DNA of 64,000 bases, from NCBI RefSeq assembly GCF_000426865.1, contig NZ_AUGE01000007.1:102184-166183 (forward strand), in the 5' to 3' direction. Both the position numbers and the translations under genes were made by a program. This document shows, piece after piece, positions 1-10,501 of this stretch. Numbering within the stretch: position 1 is the first letter of the stretch; every line of letters starts with the position of its first letter. Under the pieces are notes generated by a model. That model ran no database searches and was not told the DNA's origin. It worked only from the letters and a program-made list of their open reading frames with translations. The stretch comes from Citrifermentans bremense R1 (GTDB lineage Bacteria; Desulfobacterota; Desulfuromonadia; Geobacterales; Geobacteraceae).

Positions 1-935
1 GAGTAGGCGACCAGCTTCTTGACGTCCTGCTGTACCATCGCGACCAGCGAGGCGTAGATGATGCCGATGACGGACAGGGTTGCGATGAGCGGGGTGAACT
101 GCGCGCTTGCTTCAGGGAAGAGCGGCATGGCGAAGCGGACGTAACCGTAGGTACCGCATTTCAGCATGACGGCGGCCAGGATGACGGAGCCTGCGGTCGG
201 CGCCTCGGTATGTGCGTCAGGCAACCAGGTGTGCAGCGGGAACATCGGGACCTTGATGGCGAAGGCCAGTGCGAAGGCCAGGAACATCCACATCTGGGTG
301 GTCGGGTCGAGGTTCAGTTCCCAGAAGCGGATGATGCTGAAGTCGCCGCCGCCCGCCTTGAAGTAAAGGGAGATCAATGCGACCAGCATGAGGAGCGAAC
401 CGACCGCGGTGTAGATGAAGAACTTGACTGCAGCGTAGATCCTGTTCTTGCCGCCCCAGATACCGATCATGAAGTACATCGGGATCAGCATCACTTCCCA
501 GTAGATGTAGAAGAGGAAGAGGTCGAGCGAAATAAAGGTTCCGATCATGCCTACTTCGAGCAGCAGGAGGCAGATCATGTACTCCTTCACCTTCTCTTCA
601 ACCGCCGTGTAGGTGGAGAGGATGGAGATCGGCATGATGAAGGTGGTGAGGATGACGAGCCAGAGGCTGATGCCGTCGATGCCCAGATGGTAGCTCATCT
701 GGAAGGGGCCGGCTGCGATCCAGGGCACGTTCTCGATGAACTGGAAGCCGCCGATGTCGGTCCCAGGCGCGTTGTACCCCGTGATCAGAGGCAGCGAGAG
801 GACGAACGTCACCACCGTCACCGCCATGGCAACGGTACGGAGCACGCCGTGGCTGTTCTTGTTCACAAAGAGGAGGAGAATCGCCCCGATCAGCGGTGTG
901 AAGGTTAATATGCTCAGTAACGGTAGCTGGTTCAT
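1..935 (-). CDS. nuoM: NADH-quinone oxidoreductase subunit M (partial, 3' end outside window)
   Basis: This is a proton-pumping antiporter-like membrane subunit of complex I. The visible 311 codons start at ATG 933-935 after an AAGGAG-type ribosome site, and the frame stays open to base 1, so the C-terminus is missing. Translation by eye gives the family features: repeated hydrophobic helices, the conserved Glu in a WEVMLIPMY stretch, and the helix with KVPMFPLHTWLPDAHTEAP typical of NuoM. It follows nuoL by 49 bases in the same operon, and nuoN is expected just beyond the left edge. The identification is secure. Only the end of the protein cannot be judged. Confidence 0.97.
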   Translation of the reverse strand, partial: MNQLPLLSILTFTPLIGAILLLFVNKNSHGVLRTVAMAVTVVTFVLSLPLITGYNAPGTDIGGFQFIENVPWIAAGPFQMSYHLGIDGISLWLVILTTFIMPISILSTYTAVEEKVKEYMICLLLLEVGMIGTFISLDLFLFYIYWEVMLIPMYFMIGIWGGKNRIYAAVKFFIYTAVGSLLMLVALISLYFKAGGGDFSIIRFWELNLDPTTQMWMFLAFALAFAIKVPMFPLHTWLPDAHTEAPTAGSVILAAVMLKCGTYGYVRFAMPLFPEASAQFTPLIATLSVIGIIYASLVAMVQQDVKKLVAY

Positions 936-984
936 TTACTCTGCTCCTTTTACTTACAGGTCAAAATTATCTTAAGTCTGAATC

Positions 985-2988
<2,004 letters not shown>

Positions 2989-3023
2989 CCCTGACTCCTT
3001 TATATCTATAGTTCTTGAATTTC

Positions 3024-3100
3024 TTCAGCGGAGCGGCTCAGAAAGCCGCGATCTAATCACATCTGCAACCAATCGCGGCGGAAACGCCGCTCCTACAACG
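3024..3100. repeat. Pair of inverted REP-like palindromes between nuoL and nuoK
   Basis: Two copies of a GGAGCGGC-loop-GCCGCGAT hairpin lie head to head. The first reads on the plus strand at 3030-3052. The second reads on the minus strand at 3072-3100, where it is preceded by GTAGGAGCGGC. The arrangement resembles the paired REP (BIME/REPIN) elements of other proteobacteria. It sits inside the nuo operon, so it would be transcribed and could form mRNA hairpins that affect stability or the ratio of nuoK to nuoL. That function is inference. Confidence 0.7.
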
Positions 3101-3117
3101 CTCGGGCAACTTTCGCC

Positions 3118-3420
3118 CTAGAGCTTCATCAGGTTGACGTCTTCGACGTCGATCGACTCGCGGTTCTTGAAGAAGGCGATCATGAGGGCGAGGCCTACGG
3201 CTGCCTCGGCGGCGGCGACGGTCATGACGAAGAAGACGAAGACCTGGCCGTCGATGTTCCCCAGGTGCCTGGAGAAGGCGATGAAGGTGAGGTTCACCGC
3301 GTTCAGCATCATCTCGATGCACATGAAGATGACGATGGCGTTTCTCCTCGTCAGGACGCCGATGGTCCCGATGGAAAAGAGAATGGCCGAGAGTATCAGG
3401 TAGTTTTCGATCGCTAGCAT
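3118..3420 (-). CDS. nuoK: NADH-quinone oxidoreductase subunit K
   Basis: Small membrane subunit of complex I (100 residues, standard length) with three predicted transmembrane helices. Conserved acidic residues are visible in the second and third helices ([13 protein letters not shown] near residues 34-46, and [12 protein letters not shown] near 70-80). These Glu residues belong to the proton path in the family. It starts at ATG 3420, 21 bases downstream of nuoJ, and is part of the nuo operon. The identification is secure. Confidence 0.97.
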   Translation of the reverse strand: MLAIENYLILSAILFSIGTIGVLTRRNAIVIFMCIEMMLNAVNLTFIAFSRHLGNIDGQVFVFFVMTVAAAEAAVGLALMIAFFKNRESIDVEDVNLMKL

Positions 3421-3441
3421 GTCAGTACCCCTTCTGTAGCG

Positions 3442-3945
3442 TTAAATTTTCTTTTTGGCCAGGATCACTGCGCCGACGATCGCGGCCAGAAGCAGCACCG
3501 AGGTGATCTCGAACGGGAGCAGGAAGTCGGTGAAGAGTGCCTTGCCGATCAGCTCGACGTGGCCGACGCTGATGATCTGCGCCTTGTCCATGGTGCCGGT
3601 CGCGCCGGTCATGGAACCCTTGGAGAGGAACCAGACGGTCTGGAACAGCGCGAACAGTCCCAAGACGCTGCCCGCGAACACCGCATGGCTGCCGCGCTTG
3701 CCGCTCTCCGCCTTCACGTTTAGGAGCATGATGACGAAGATGATCAGAACCATGATGGCCCCGGCGTACACGATCACCTGGGTGGCCGCCATGAAGGGGG
3801 CATCCAGCATGACGTAGAAGGTCGCCAGGCAGAAGAAGGTCATCACCAGCGAAAGGGCGCTGTTGATCGGGTTTTTGCAGGTGACCACCAGGATGCTGGA
3901 AATAACGGCCACCGCAGCCACGACGAGAAAGAAGATGGATTCCAT
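3442..3945 (-). CDS. nuoJ: NADH-quinone oxidoreductase subunit J
   Basis: Membrane subunit of complex I with about five transmembrane helices and 167 residues. The third-helix region carries the family pattern AGAIMVLIIFVIMLLNV near residues 61-77. The C-terminus ends in the basic AKKKI. It begins at ATG 3945, 10 bases after the nuoI stop, which suggests tight translational coupling. Position between nuoI and nuoK is the usual operon order. Confidence 0.97.
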   Translation of the reverse strand: MESIFFLVVAAVAVISSILVVTCKNPINSALSLVMTFFCLATFYVMLDAPFMAATQVIVYAGAIMVLIIFVIMLLNVKAESGKRGSHAVFAGSVLGLFALFQTVWFLSKGSMTGATGTMDKAQIISVGHVELIGKALFTDFLLPFEITSVLLLAAIVGAVILAKKKI

Positions 3946-3955
3946 TGCTGCTCCT

Positions 3956-4354
3956 TTATTTCTTTTCTAAGAGTCTCTCTTTGGTAAAGGTGAAGTCGGC
4001 GCGCGAGTAGTTGGCGAGCTCGAACTGTTCCGTCATACGGATGGCGTCAACGGGGCACGCCTCCACACAGTAGCCGCAGAAGATGCAGCGCAGCAAATCG
4101 ATCTCGTATTTGGCTGCATATTTGTCGTGATTCTGGTCCTCGCCGGCTTCGACCGTGATGCACTTGGCCGGGCAGACCGTGGGGCAGAGATAGCAGGCAA
4201 CGCACTTCGCCTTGTCGTGGGATACGTTCAGCGCATGCAGCCCGCGGAAGGTGTTGGCGATCTGCGGCCGCTCGGTCGGGTACTGCAGGGTGACCGGCTT
4301 TTTGAACATATGTGATAAAGTAATCTGAAGACCTTTAATGAGCGGCATTATCAT
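3956..4354 (-). CDS. nuoI: NADH-quinone oxidoreductase subunit I (8Fe ferredoxin subunit)
   Basis: Peripheral complex I subunit that carries two 4Fe-4S clusters (N6a/N6b) between NuoG and NuoB. The clusters' ligands are visible as CVACYLCPTVCP (Cys 51, 54, 57, 61) and CIFCGYCVEACP (Cys 90, 93, 96, 100). I chose ATG 4354 because a GAGGTG ribosome site lies five bases upstream. The open frame extends further toward nuoH, but that extension overlaps nuoH and has no family similarity. The start gives 132 residues, and an in-frame ATG two codons later is an alternative. Confidence 0.97.
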   Translation of the reverse strand: MIMPLIKGLQITLSHMFKKPVTLQYPTERPQIANTFRGLHALNVSHDKAKCVACYLCPTVCPAKCITVEAGEDQNHDKYAAKYEIDLLRCIFCGYCVEACPVDAIRMTEQFELANYSRADFTFTKERLLEKK

Positions 4355-4392
4355 TTGCAGCACCTCGCCTTGTAGTGTGTTTCTAGAAGAGA

Positions 4393-5442
4393 CTACTTGT
4401 TGAAGACCATGACCCAGACGCCGGTGGCGACCACGTTCAACAGGGTCAGCGGCAGGAACACCTTCCACCCCAGACGCATGAGCTGGTCGTAGCGGTAACG
4501 CGGGTAGGTTGCCCTGATCCACATGCAGCAGAAGATCAGGAAGTACACCTTGGCCACGAACCAGAACCAGCCGGGGAGGAACGCGGGGCCGTGCCAGCCG
4601 CCCAGGAACAGGGTGGTGGTGACCGCGCAGACGGTGATCATATTGGCGTACTCAGCCATGAAGAACATGGCGTATTTCATGGAGGAGTACTCGGTGATGA
4701 AGCCGGACACGAGCTCCGTCTCCGCCTCGGGAAGGTCGAACGGGGTCCTGTTGATCTCAGCCAGCGAACAGATGAAGAAGATCACGAAGGCGAGCGGCTG
4801 CTTGAAGACGTACCAGGCGCCGTTGGCCTGGTCGGCAACGATCTTGTGCAGCGACAGCGACTCGGAAAGCATGAAGACGGCGATGATCGCGAGGCCGGCA
4901 GCGAGCTCGTAGGAGATCATCTGGGCCGCGGAACGAAGCCCCCCCAGGAGCGAGTACTTGGAGTTGGAGGCCCAACCCGCGAGCACCACGCCGTAGACCC
5001 CGAGGCTGGCCATGGCCAGGATGTAGAGGACGCCGACGTTGATGTCGAAGACCTGCTGCCCTGCCTGGTCGTAGAAGGCGGCGATCTGCAGTGGCACCGT
5101 GTAACCGGCGATGGTCACCGGGGCGCCAAAGGGGATGACGGCGAAGGATATGAACGCCGGGATCAAGGCGACCAAGGGAGCGATCAGGAAGGCGAACTTG
5201 CTTGCCTGAGTCGGGACGATCTCCTCCTTGAAGAACAGCTTGACGCCGTCCGCGATCGGCTGCAGCAGGCCGTGCCAGCCGGTCCTCATGGGACCCAGGC
5301 GTACCTGCATATGCCCGATTATCTTGCGCTCCGCGTAGGTGGCGTAGGCCACGGTCAGGAGCACGAAGACAAAGGCTACGAGCACTTTGGCAACCATGGC
5401 TATGTAGTACGCGACCGGCAGTCCTAAGATTAGCGTATCCAT
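4393..5442 (-). CDS. nuoH: NADH-quinone oxidoreductase subunit H
   Basis: Membrane subunit of complex I that joins the hydrophilic arm and forms part of the quinone site. It has 349 residues with about eight hydrophobic helices. Family motifs are visible: [18 protein letters not shown] near residues 48-65, the acidic [12 protein letters not shown] region near 233-244, and [12 protein letters not shown] near 315-326. It starts at ATG 5442 within the nuo operon. The 136-bp gap upstream, toward nuoG, contains a G/C-run hairpin. Confidence 0.98.
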   Translation of the reverse strand: MDTLILGLPVAYYIAMVAKVLVAFVFVLLTVAYATYAERKIIGHMQVRLGPMRTGWHGLLQPIADGVKLFFKEEIVPTQASKFAFLIAPLVALIPAFISFAVIPFGAPVTIAGYTVPLQIAAFYDQAGQQVFDINVGVLYILAMASLGVYGVVLAGWASNSKYSLLGGLRSAAQMISYELAAGLAIIAVFMLSESLSLHKIVADQANGAWYVFKQPLAFVIFFICSLAEINRTPFDLPEAETELVSGFITEYSSMKYAMFFMAEYANMITVCAVTTTLFLGGWHGPAFLPGWFWFVAKVYFLIFCCMWIRATYPRYRYDQLMRLGWKVFLPLTLLNVVATGVWVMVFNK

Positions 5443-5525
5443 CTGATAGTCTTCCCCTCTGTTATGAATTTTGAGCTGTTAGCCGATGTATCTAAAGGGT
5501 CTCAGTTTTCCGCTCCCCATTGCTC

Positions 5526-5558
5526 AAGGGGGGTGGAAACCCCCTCATAAGAGGGGGG
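5526..5558. other. G-run/C-run hairpin in the nuoG-nuoH spacer
   Basis: A run of six G, a run of five C and a second run of six G follow one another here, so two alternative stems are possible in the transcript. There is no U-run on the operon's (minus) strand, so it is more likely an RNA-stability or processing element than a terminator. Its function is not known. Confidence 0.4.
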
Positions 5559-5578
5559 AACTAAGTTGTTGGCTGTGG

Positions 5579-8044
5579 TTACTTCTTGGTAACGGTGACG
5601 TAGGTGACTGCGGCGCCGTCGGTGATGGTGTTGACGCTACCTTCGCCGAAGTGGTACGGGGCGAACACCGTACCCTGCGGCACGCGCTTGCCTACTTTTG
5701 CCGCTACCTGGACGCTGCCGGTGCCTGAGGTCACGGTGACCATGTCCCCTTCGGCGATCTTCAGGCTGGCGGCGTCCGCCGCGGAAAGCTCGGCGTAGGC
5801 GGTCGGGCAGACGTACATCGGGCCCTCGCCGAAGCGGGAGAGGGTACCGGAGTGGTACAGGGCGCTGCCGGTGACCAAGGCTAGCTTGCCGGCGACCGGT
5901 GCGACCGCCTTGGCTGCCGCCGGGACCAGCTTGGCGGAGACCGCCACCGGAAGTACCACCCCCTCGTCGCCGAGCTTGCCCTGGGTCAGACCCTGGTAAG
6001 CGGGGACGGTGGAGGCGATCTCGGTGAAGATTTCTGCCTGGTTGTTGTAGCGAGCCCCGCCGATAGCGGCGGAGAGCGTGTTGAGGATTTCGAAGTCGGT
6101 CTTGGCGAGCCCTACCGCCGGTACCGCTTTCCGCACCATCTGGACCCTGCGGCCCAGCGAGGTGAAGGTACCGCTCTTCTCGGCAAAGGAGCAGGCCGGA
6201 AGCACCACGTCTGCCAGCTGCGCGGTCTCGGTCAGGAAGAGGTCGGCGACGACCATGAACTCGACGTTCTCCAGCGCCTTCTCGATCTTCTGGCGGTTCG
6301 GGTAGGAGACCACCGGGTTCTCGCCGGCCACGAACAGGGTCTTGATGTTGCCGTTGCCGCACCCCTCGATGATGGCGGAGGCGGAGAGGCCGGTCGATTT
6401 CGGGTAGATGCCGAGGTCGGCAGCGCCCTGGCTGTTGTTCTTCTCGCCCATGATCAAAAGGCCGGCGCCTTCCTTGCCGATCTTGCCGGTGAGGATGGCG
6501 AGGTTCGCCGTCGCGTTGGCGAGAGCCGCGTCGTGTCCCGGGTAGCCGAGGCCGATCGGGAGGATGATCAGCGCCTTCTCGGCGGCTGCGTAATCCTTGG
6601 CGAGGGTTGCAATCTCGTCGGCGGAAACGCCAGCCTTCTCTGCGGTCGCGTCGGCTACGGCCGCCTTCAGTTCGGCCAGACCCGCGACGCCTTCAGCGGC
6701 GAGGCCCTGGTCGATGACCGACTTGCAGAGGGCGTTGAAGAGCGCAACCTCGCTGCCGGGGGTGTGGACCGTGGTCTTGGCGCCCGGGAGGCGGGTGAGC
6801 TTCCCTTTCTTGTCGGAGACGATGCGCAGGTCGATCCCTTTGCGCTTGACGCCCAGGTTGATCTCGAAGCCCACCACCGGGTGGGTCTCGTAGGCGTCGC
6901 TTTTCACCACCAGAAGAAGGTTCGACTTCTGGATGTCGGCGATCTCGGAGGGAGATGCGGCGACGCCGAAGCTGGCCTTGGCGCCCTTGGTGAGGGCTGC
7001 GTGGGCATAGCCCGCGGAGTGGTCGATGTTGTCCGTGCCGATGGTGCCGCGGAAGAGCTTCTCAAAGAGGAAGAGCTCCTCGTTGGTGAGCCTCGGGGTG
7101 GCGAGAGCCGCTACCGAAGTGGGGTCGCTCTTGCCGGCGGAAAGGCGGGAGGTGACCACTTCGAGCGCCTCTTCCCAGCTTGCTTCCTGGAGCTTGCCGT
7201 TTTTCTTCACCAGCGGTGTGGTGAGACGCTTGTCGGAGTTGACGAACTGGTAGCCGAAGCGGCCGCGGGTACAGAGCTGGCCGTTGTGGAAGCCCTGATT
7301 CTCGTCATAGACGGTGGTCAGAACCTTGCCGTCCTTGGTCCCCAGGGTGAGCTGGCAGCCGGTGCCGCAGTAGGAGCAGACCGACTTGGTCTTGTTGAGC
7401 GCCCACCAGCGAGCCTTGAACTTGAAGGGGCGGGAGTTGAGCGCGCCCACCGGGCAGACCGAGACGCAGGAGCCGCAGAACTCGCAGTTAAGCGGACCGT
7501 CGAACTCGGTACCCATCTTCGCCTCGATGCCGCGGTTGATGAAGGTATAGGCGCCGTAGGAGACGATCTCGTCGCAGATCCTCGCGCACTTGCCGCAGTG
7601 GATGCAACGGTTCATGTCGCGCTCGATGAGCGGGTTGTCGTAGTCGATCTCGTGGTTGAACTTCTCGTCCACGAACCGGTTGGTGTTCACCTGGTATTCG
7701 AAGGTGAGGTTCTGCAGGTCGCAGTCCCCTGCGGCGTCACAAACCGGGCAGTCGATCGGGTGTTTGAGGAGCAGGAGCTCGAGCACGAGCTTCCTGGCTT
7801 TCACGATCTCGTCGGTCGTGGTCTGGACGATCATCCCCTCGGTGACCGGGGTGGTGCAGGCAGGGATCAGGCGCCCCTTCATCTGCTCGACCTCGACCAG
7901 GCACATGCGGCAGCCGCCGAACGGGTGCAGCTTCTTGTCATGGCAAAGGATCGGTATCTTGATGCCACACGCCTTGGCGGCGTCGTAAATGGTGGCGTCT
8001 TTTTCTACCGCAACCTGTTTTCCGTTTATCGTAAGATTTACCAT
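5579..8044 (-). CDS. nuoG: NADH-quinone oxidoreductase subunit G (molybdopterin oxidoreductase-like)
   Basis: The large iron-sulfur subunit of complex I that passes electrons from NuoF towards NuoI. At 821 residues it has an N-terminal 2Fe-2S ferredoxin domain (Cys 34, 45, 48, 63). A His-Cys3 cluster motif (HCGKCARIC, about 147-155) and further 4Fe-4S motifs (CEFCGSCVSVCPVG and CSYCGTGC) follow. The long C-terminal part belongs to the molybdopterin oxidoreductase fold, ending in a MopB-type beta-barrel. The start is ATG 8044. The 105-bp gap to nuoF holds an inverted-repeat element. The order NuoE-F-G is the electron-input module. Confidence 0.97.
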   Translation of the reverse strand: MVNLTINGKQVAVEKDATIYDAAKACGIKIPILCHDKKLHPFGGCRMCLVEVEQMKGRLIPACTTPVTEGMIVQTTTDEIVKARKLVLELLLLKHPIDCPVCDAAGDCDLQNLTFEYQVNTNRFVDEKFNHEIDYDNPLIERDMNRCIHCGKCARICDEIVSYGAYTFINRGIEAKMGTEFDGPLNCEFCGSCVSVCPVGALNSRPFKFKARWWALNKTKSVCSYCGTGCQLTLGTKDGKVLTTVYDENQGFHNGQLCTRGRFGYQFVNSDKRLTTPLVKKNGKLQEASWEEALEVVTSRLSAGKSDPTSVAALATPRLTNEELFLFEKLFRGTIGTDNIDHSAGYAHAALTKGAKASFGVAASPSEIADIQKSNLLLVVKSDAYETHPVVGFEINLGVKRKGIDLRIVSDKKGKLTRLPGAKTTVHTPGSEVALFNALCKSVIDQGLAAEGVAGLAELKAAVADATAEKAGVSADEIATLAKDYAAAEKALIILPIGLGYPGHDAALANATANLAILTGKIGKEGAGLLIMGEKNNSQGAADLGIYPKSTGLSASAIIEGCGNGNIKTLFVAGENPVVSYPNRQKIEKALENVEFMVVADLFLTETAQLADVVLPACSFAEKSGTFTSLGRRVQMVRKAVPAVGLAKTDFEILNTLSAAIGGARYNNQAEIFTEIASTVPAYQGLTQGKLGDEGVVLPVAVSAKLVPAAAKAVAPVAGKLALVTGSALYHSGTLSRFGEGPMYVCPTAYAELSAADAASLKIAEGDMVTVTSGTGSVQVAAKVGKRVPQGTVFAPYHFGEGSVNTITDGAAVTYVTVTKK

Positions 8045-8067
8045 CTCGACCTCTGTCTCCGTGAAAT

Positions 8068-8147
8068 CGGTTCAACGTTCAATGTTCAACGTTAGAGTCG
8101 GCTCGTTCCGGGTCCACCTCGAAGGGCGAACCCGGAACGTTGAACCG
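8068..8147. repeat. Inverted-repeat element built on TTCAACGTT, nuoF-nuoG spacer
   Basis: The outer arms CGGTTCAACGTTC (8068-8080) and its exact reverse complement (8135-8147) enclose an inner stem TTCCGGGT/ACCCGGAA (8106-8113 and 8130-8137). The left arm is followed by a second TTCAACGTT unit. The same TTCAACGTT/AACGTTGAA units recur at 56707-56835 between ftsK and the RNase J gene, so this is a dispersed family. It lies inside the nuo transcript. Confidence 0.7.
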
Positions 8148-8149
8148 TT

Positions 8150-9931
8150 TTATTCAATGGCCATGAAGCGGCAGGCGTCGTAGCAGGACTTGCACTTGGT
8201 GCAGTTTTCCTTGACCAACTCGGCCACCTGTCCCTTCTCCCACTTGATGGCGTTGGACGGGCAGGCCCTGAGGCAGGCTCCGCACTTGACGCACTTTTCG
8301 GGAACCACCTGCCAGAGCAGGAGCTCCTTGCAGGAGTTGGAGGGGCAGCGCTTGTCGATGATGTGGGCCTCGTACTCGTTCCTGAAGTACTTGACGGTGG
8401 AGAGGATCGGGTTCGGAGCCGTCTGCCCCAGACCGCAAAGCGACGCCTTCTTGATGGTCGCCCCCATCTCCAAAAGTGTGTCGATGTCGGCCATCTCGCC
8501 GCGACCCTCGGTGATCTTCTCCAGGATGTCGAGCATGGCCTTGAGGCCGATACGGCAGGGTACGCACTTGCCGCAGGACTCCATCTTGGTGAAGGTGAGG
8601 AAGAAGCGGGCCACGTCGACCATGCAGGTGGTCTCGTCCATGACGACCAGGCCGCCGGAACCCATCATGGCGCCGGCCTTGATCAGAGAGTCGTAGTCGA
8701 CCGGGGTGTCAAGCACCTCGGCCGGGATGCAGCCGCCGGAGGGGCCGCCGGCCTGGACCGCCTTGAACTTGCGGTTGTTGGCGATGCCGCCGCAGACCTT
8801 GTAGATAACGTCCCTGACCGACATGCCGGCCGGAACCTCGACGAGACCGGTGTGCTTCACCTTGCCGGTGACCGCGAAGATCTTGGTACCCTTGGTGGTG
8901 TCGGTGCCCAGCGCCGCGTACCACTCGAAGCCCTTGTTGATAATGTGGCGGACGTTGGCGAAGGTCTCGACGTTGTTGATGTTGGTCGGGAAGCCCCAGA
9001 GGCCCTTGACCGCCGGGAAAGGCGGACGGGGACGCGGCATGCCGCGCTCGCCCTCGATGGAGGCCATGAGTGCCGTCTCCTCGCCGCAGACGAAGGCGCC
9101 GGCGCCCTTCTTGATCCTCATGTCGAAGTCGAAGCCCCACCCCTGGATGTTCTTGCCCAAGTACCCCTTCTCGTAGCAGGTGTCGAGCGCCTTCTGGAGA
9201 CGGTCGATGGCAAGCGGGTACTCGGCGCGGACGTAGACGTAGCCTGCGTCGCAGCCGATGGCGTAGGCAGCGATCATCATACCTTCGATGACGCAGTACG
9301 GGTCGCCTTCGAGGATGGAGCGGTCCATGAACGCGCCCGGGTCGCCCTCGTCGGCGTTGCAGATGAGGTACTTGTGGTTCCCGGGAGAAGCGGCGCAGAA
9401 GGACCACTTCATGCCGGTGGGGAAACCGCCGCCCCCACGGCCACGAAGACCGGACTTCTTGACCTCGTCGATGACTTCGGCCGGCTTCATTTCCTTGACG
9501 CACTTCTCGATGGCCTTGAAGCCGTCTTCCTCGAGGTAGGCGTCCAGGCGCTCGGGGTCGATCTGACCGCAGCCGGTCATGACCACGCGCATCTGCTGGT
9601 CGACGAAGGTGTTGTAGTACTCCTTCGCCTTTTTCTTCTCGATGACCTCGTTGGCGACGATGTGCTGATCGAGAATGGCCTCGACGTCGGCGGGCACGAC
9701 GAAGTCGTAAGTGACCCTGCCCAGTTCCGGAGTGATGACGTCGACGAGGACGTCGTTGGCGCACAGGCCGCGGCACCCCGTCTTGACGACGTCGCAACGC
9801 TTCCCTACCTGGGCCACGATTCCCTTTTCCGCGATCAGCCTGGTGAACTCGGCCTCGACCTGCTTGGCGCCGGCGGAAATACCGCCGGTACCCTGACAGA
9901 TTAATATTTTTACTGCTGCGTTATCACTCAT
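8150..9931 (-). CDS. nuoF: NADH-quinone oxidoreductase subunit F with extra N- and C-terminal Fe-S domains
   Basis: The NADH-binding, FMN-containing subunit of complex I. The start chosen is ATG 9931, preceded by an AGGGGA site, and a TTG seven codons upstream is an alternative. The 593-residue protein is longer than classical NuoF (about 430-450). Residues 1-110 form a thioredoxin-like 2Fe-2S domain (candidate ligands Cys 12, 46, 53, 57). The FMN/NADH core begins at GRGGGGFPTG (164-173). The N3 cluster motif is SCGKCVPCR with a later CGLGQ. The last ~60 residues are a two-cluster ferredoxin domain (CVKCGACLRACP and CTKCKSCYDACR). This architecture resembles HndC/HoxF-type subunits. Confidence 0.96.
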   Translation of the reverse strand: MSDNAAVKILICQGTGGISAGAKQVEAEFTRLIAEKGIVAQVGKRCDVVKTGCRGLCANDVLVDVITPELGRVTYDFVVPADVEAILDQHIVANEVIEKKKAKEYYNTFVDQQMRVVMTGCGQIDPERLDAYLEEDGFKAIEKCVKEMKPAEVIDEVKKSGLRGRGGGGFPTGMKWSFCAASPGNHKYLICNADEGDPGAFMDRSILEGDPYCVIEGMMIAAYAIGCDAGYVYVRAEYPLAIDRLQKALDTCYEKGYLGKNIQGWGFDFDMRIKKGAGAFVCGEETALMASIEGERGMPRPRPPFPAVKGLWGFPTNINNVETFANVRHIINKGFEWYAALGTDTTKGTKIFAVTGKVKHTGLVEVPAGMSVRDVIYKVCGGIANNRKFKAVQAGGPSGGCIPAEVLDTPVDYDSLIKAGAMMGSGGLVVMDETTCMVDVARFFLTFTKMESCGKCVPCRIGLKAMLDILEKITEGRGEMADIDTLLEMGATIKKASLCGLGQTAPNPILSTVKYFRNEYEAHIIDKRCPSNSCKELLLWQVVPEKCVKCGACLRACPSNAIKWEKGQVAELVKENCTKCKSCYDACRFMAIE

Positions 9932-9965
9932 GACAAAAGGTCCCCTGCTCAAAAATTGACGTCGG

Positions 9966-10472
9966 CTACTTCATCGGCCTTTGGTTGTAGGTTTCCACGA
10001 TCTCGTCCACCTTCTGGACCGTCATCTTGCCGTAGGTGTCGTCGTTGACCATCGCCAGGGGAGCCATGCCGCAGGCGCCCAGACAAGCAACCTTTTCAAA
10101 CGTGTAACGGAGGTCCGGCGTGGTCTCGGCGTGCCCGATTCCTAGGCGGCCGAAGAAGGTTTCCACGATGCGCTCCGCCCCCTGCACGTGGCAGGCGGTA
10201 CCGACGCAGACCCTGATGATGTAGCGGCCGCGGGGCTTCAGGTGGAACTGGGCGTAGAAGGTCAGCACGCCGTAGATCTGACTCGGGTAGACGTTCAGCC
10301 TCTCCGCCACCAGGTCGATGGTCGGTCTGGGGATGTACCCGTAGGAATCCTGGATCCCCTGCAGAACCGGCATGAGGTTACCCGGCAGGGTCAGGTACTT
10401 GTCGATGATATGATTGGCCTCGGCCAGATCGATTTCTTCGGCCGGAATTTCTTCGGCTGGAGCGTTAGACAT
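9966..10472 (-). CDS. nuoE: NADH-quinone oxidoreductase subunit E
   Basis: The 2Fe-2S thioredoxin-fold subunit of the NADH-input module (168 residues). The ligands are Cys 89 and 94 (CVGTAC) and Cys 130 and 134 (CLGAC), the family's CX4C/CX3C spacing. The N-terminus is acidic and variable. The start at ATG 10472 follows an AAAGGAG ribosome site. The gene is 34 bases upstream of nuoF and 29 bases downstream of nuoD. Confidence 0.97.
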   Translation of the reverse strand: MSNAPAEEIPAEEIDLAEANHIIDKYLTLPGNLMPVLQGIQDSYGYIPRPTIDLVAERLNVYPSQIYGVLTFYAQFHLKPRGRYIIRVCVGTACHVQGAERIVETFFGRLGIGHAETTPDLRYTFEKVACLGACGMAPLAMVNDDTYGKMTVQKVDEIVETYNQRPMK

Positions 10473-10501
10473 TTACCCCATCTCCTTTAGTTATGTTTGA
10501 A

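Noticed and set aside
4355..4522. N-terminal extension of nuoI
   Set aside because: It overlaps the end of nuoH out of frame and has no ferredoxin-family similarity; a ribosome site supports ATG 4354.
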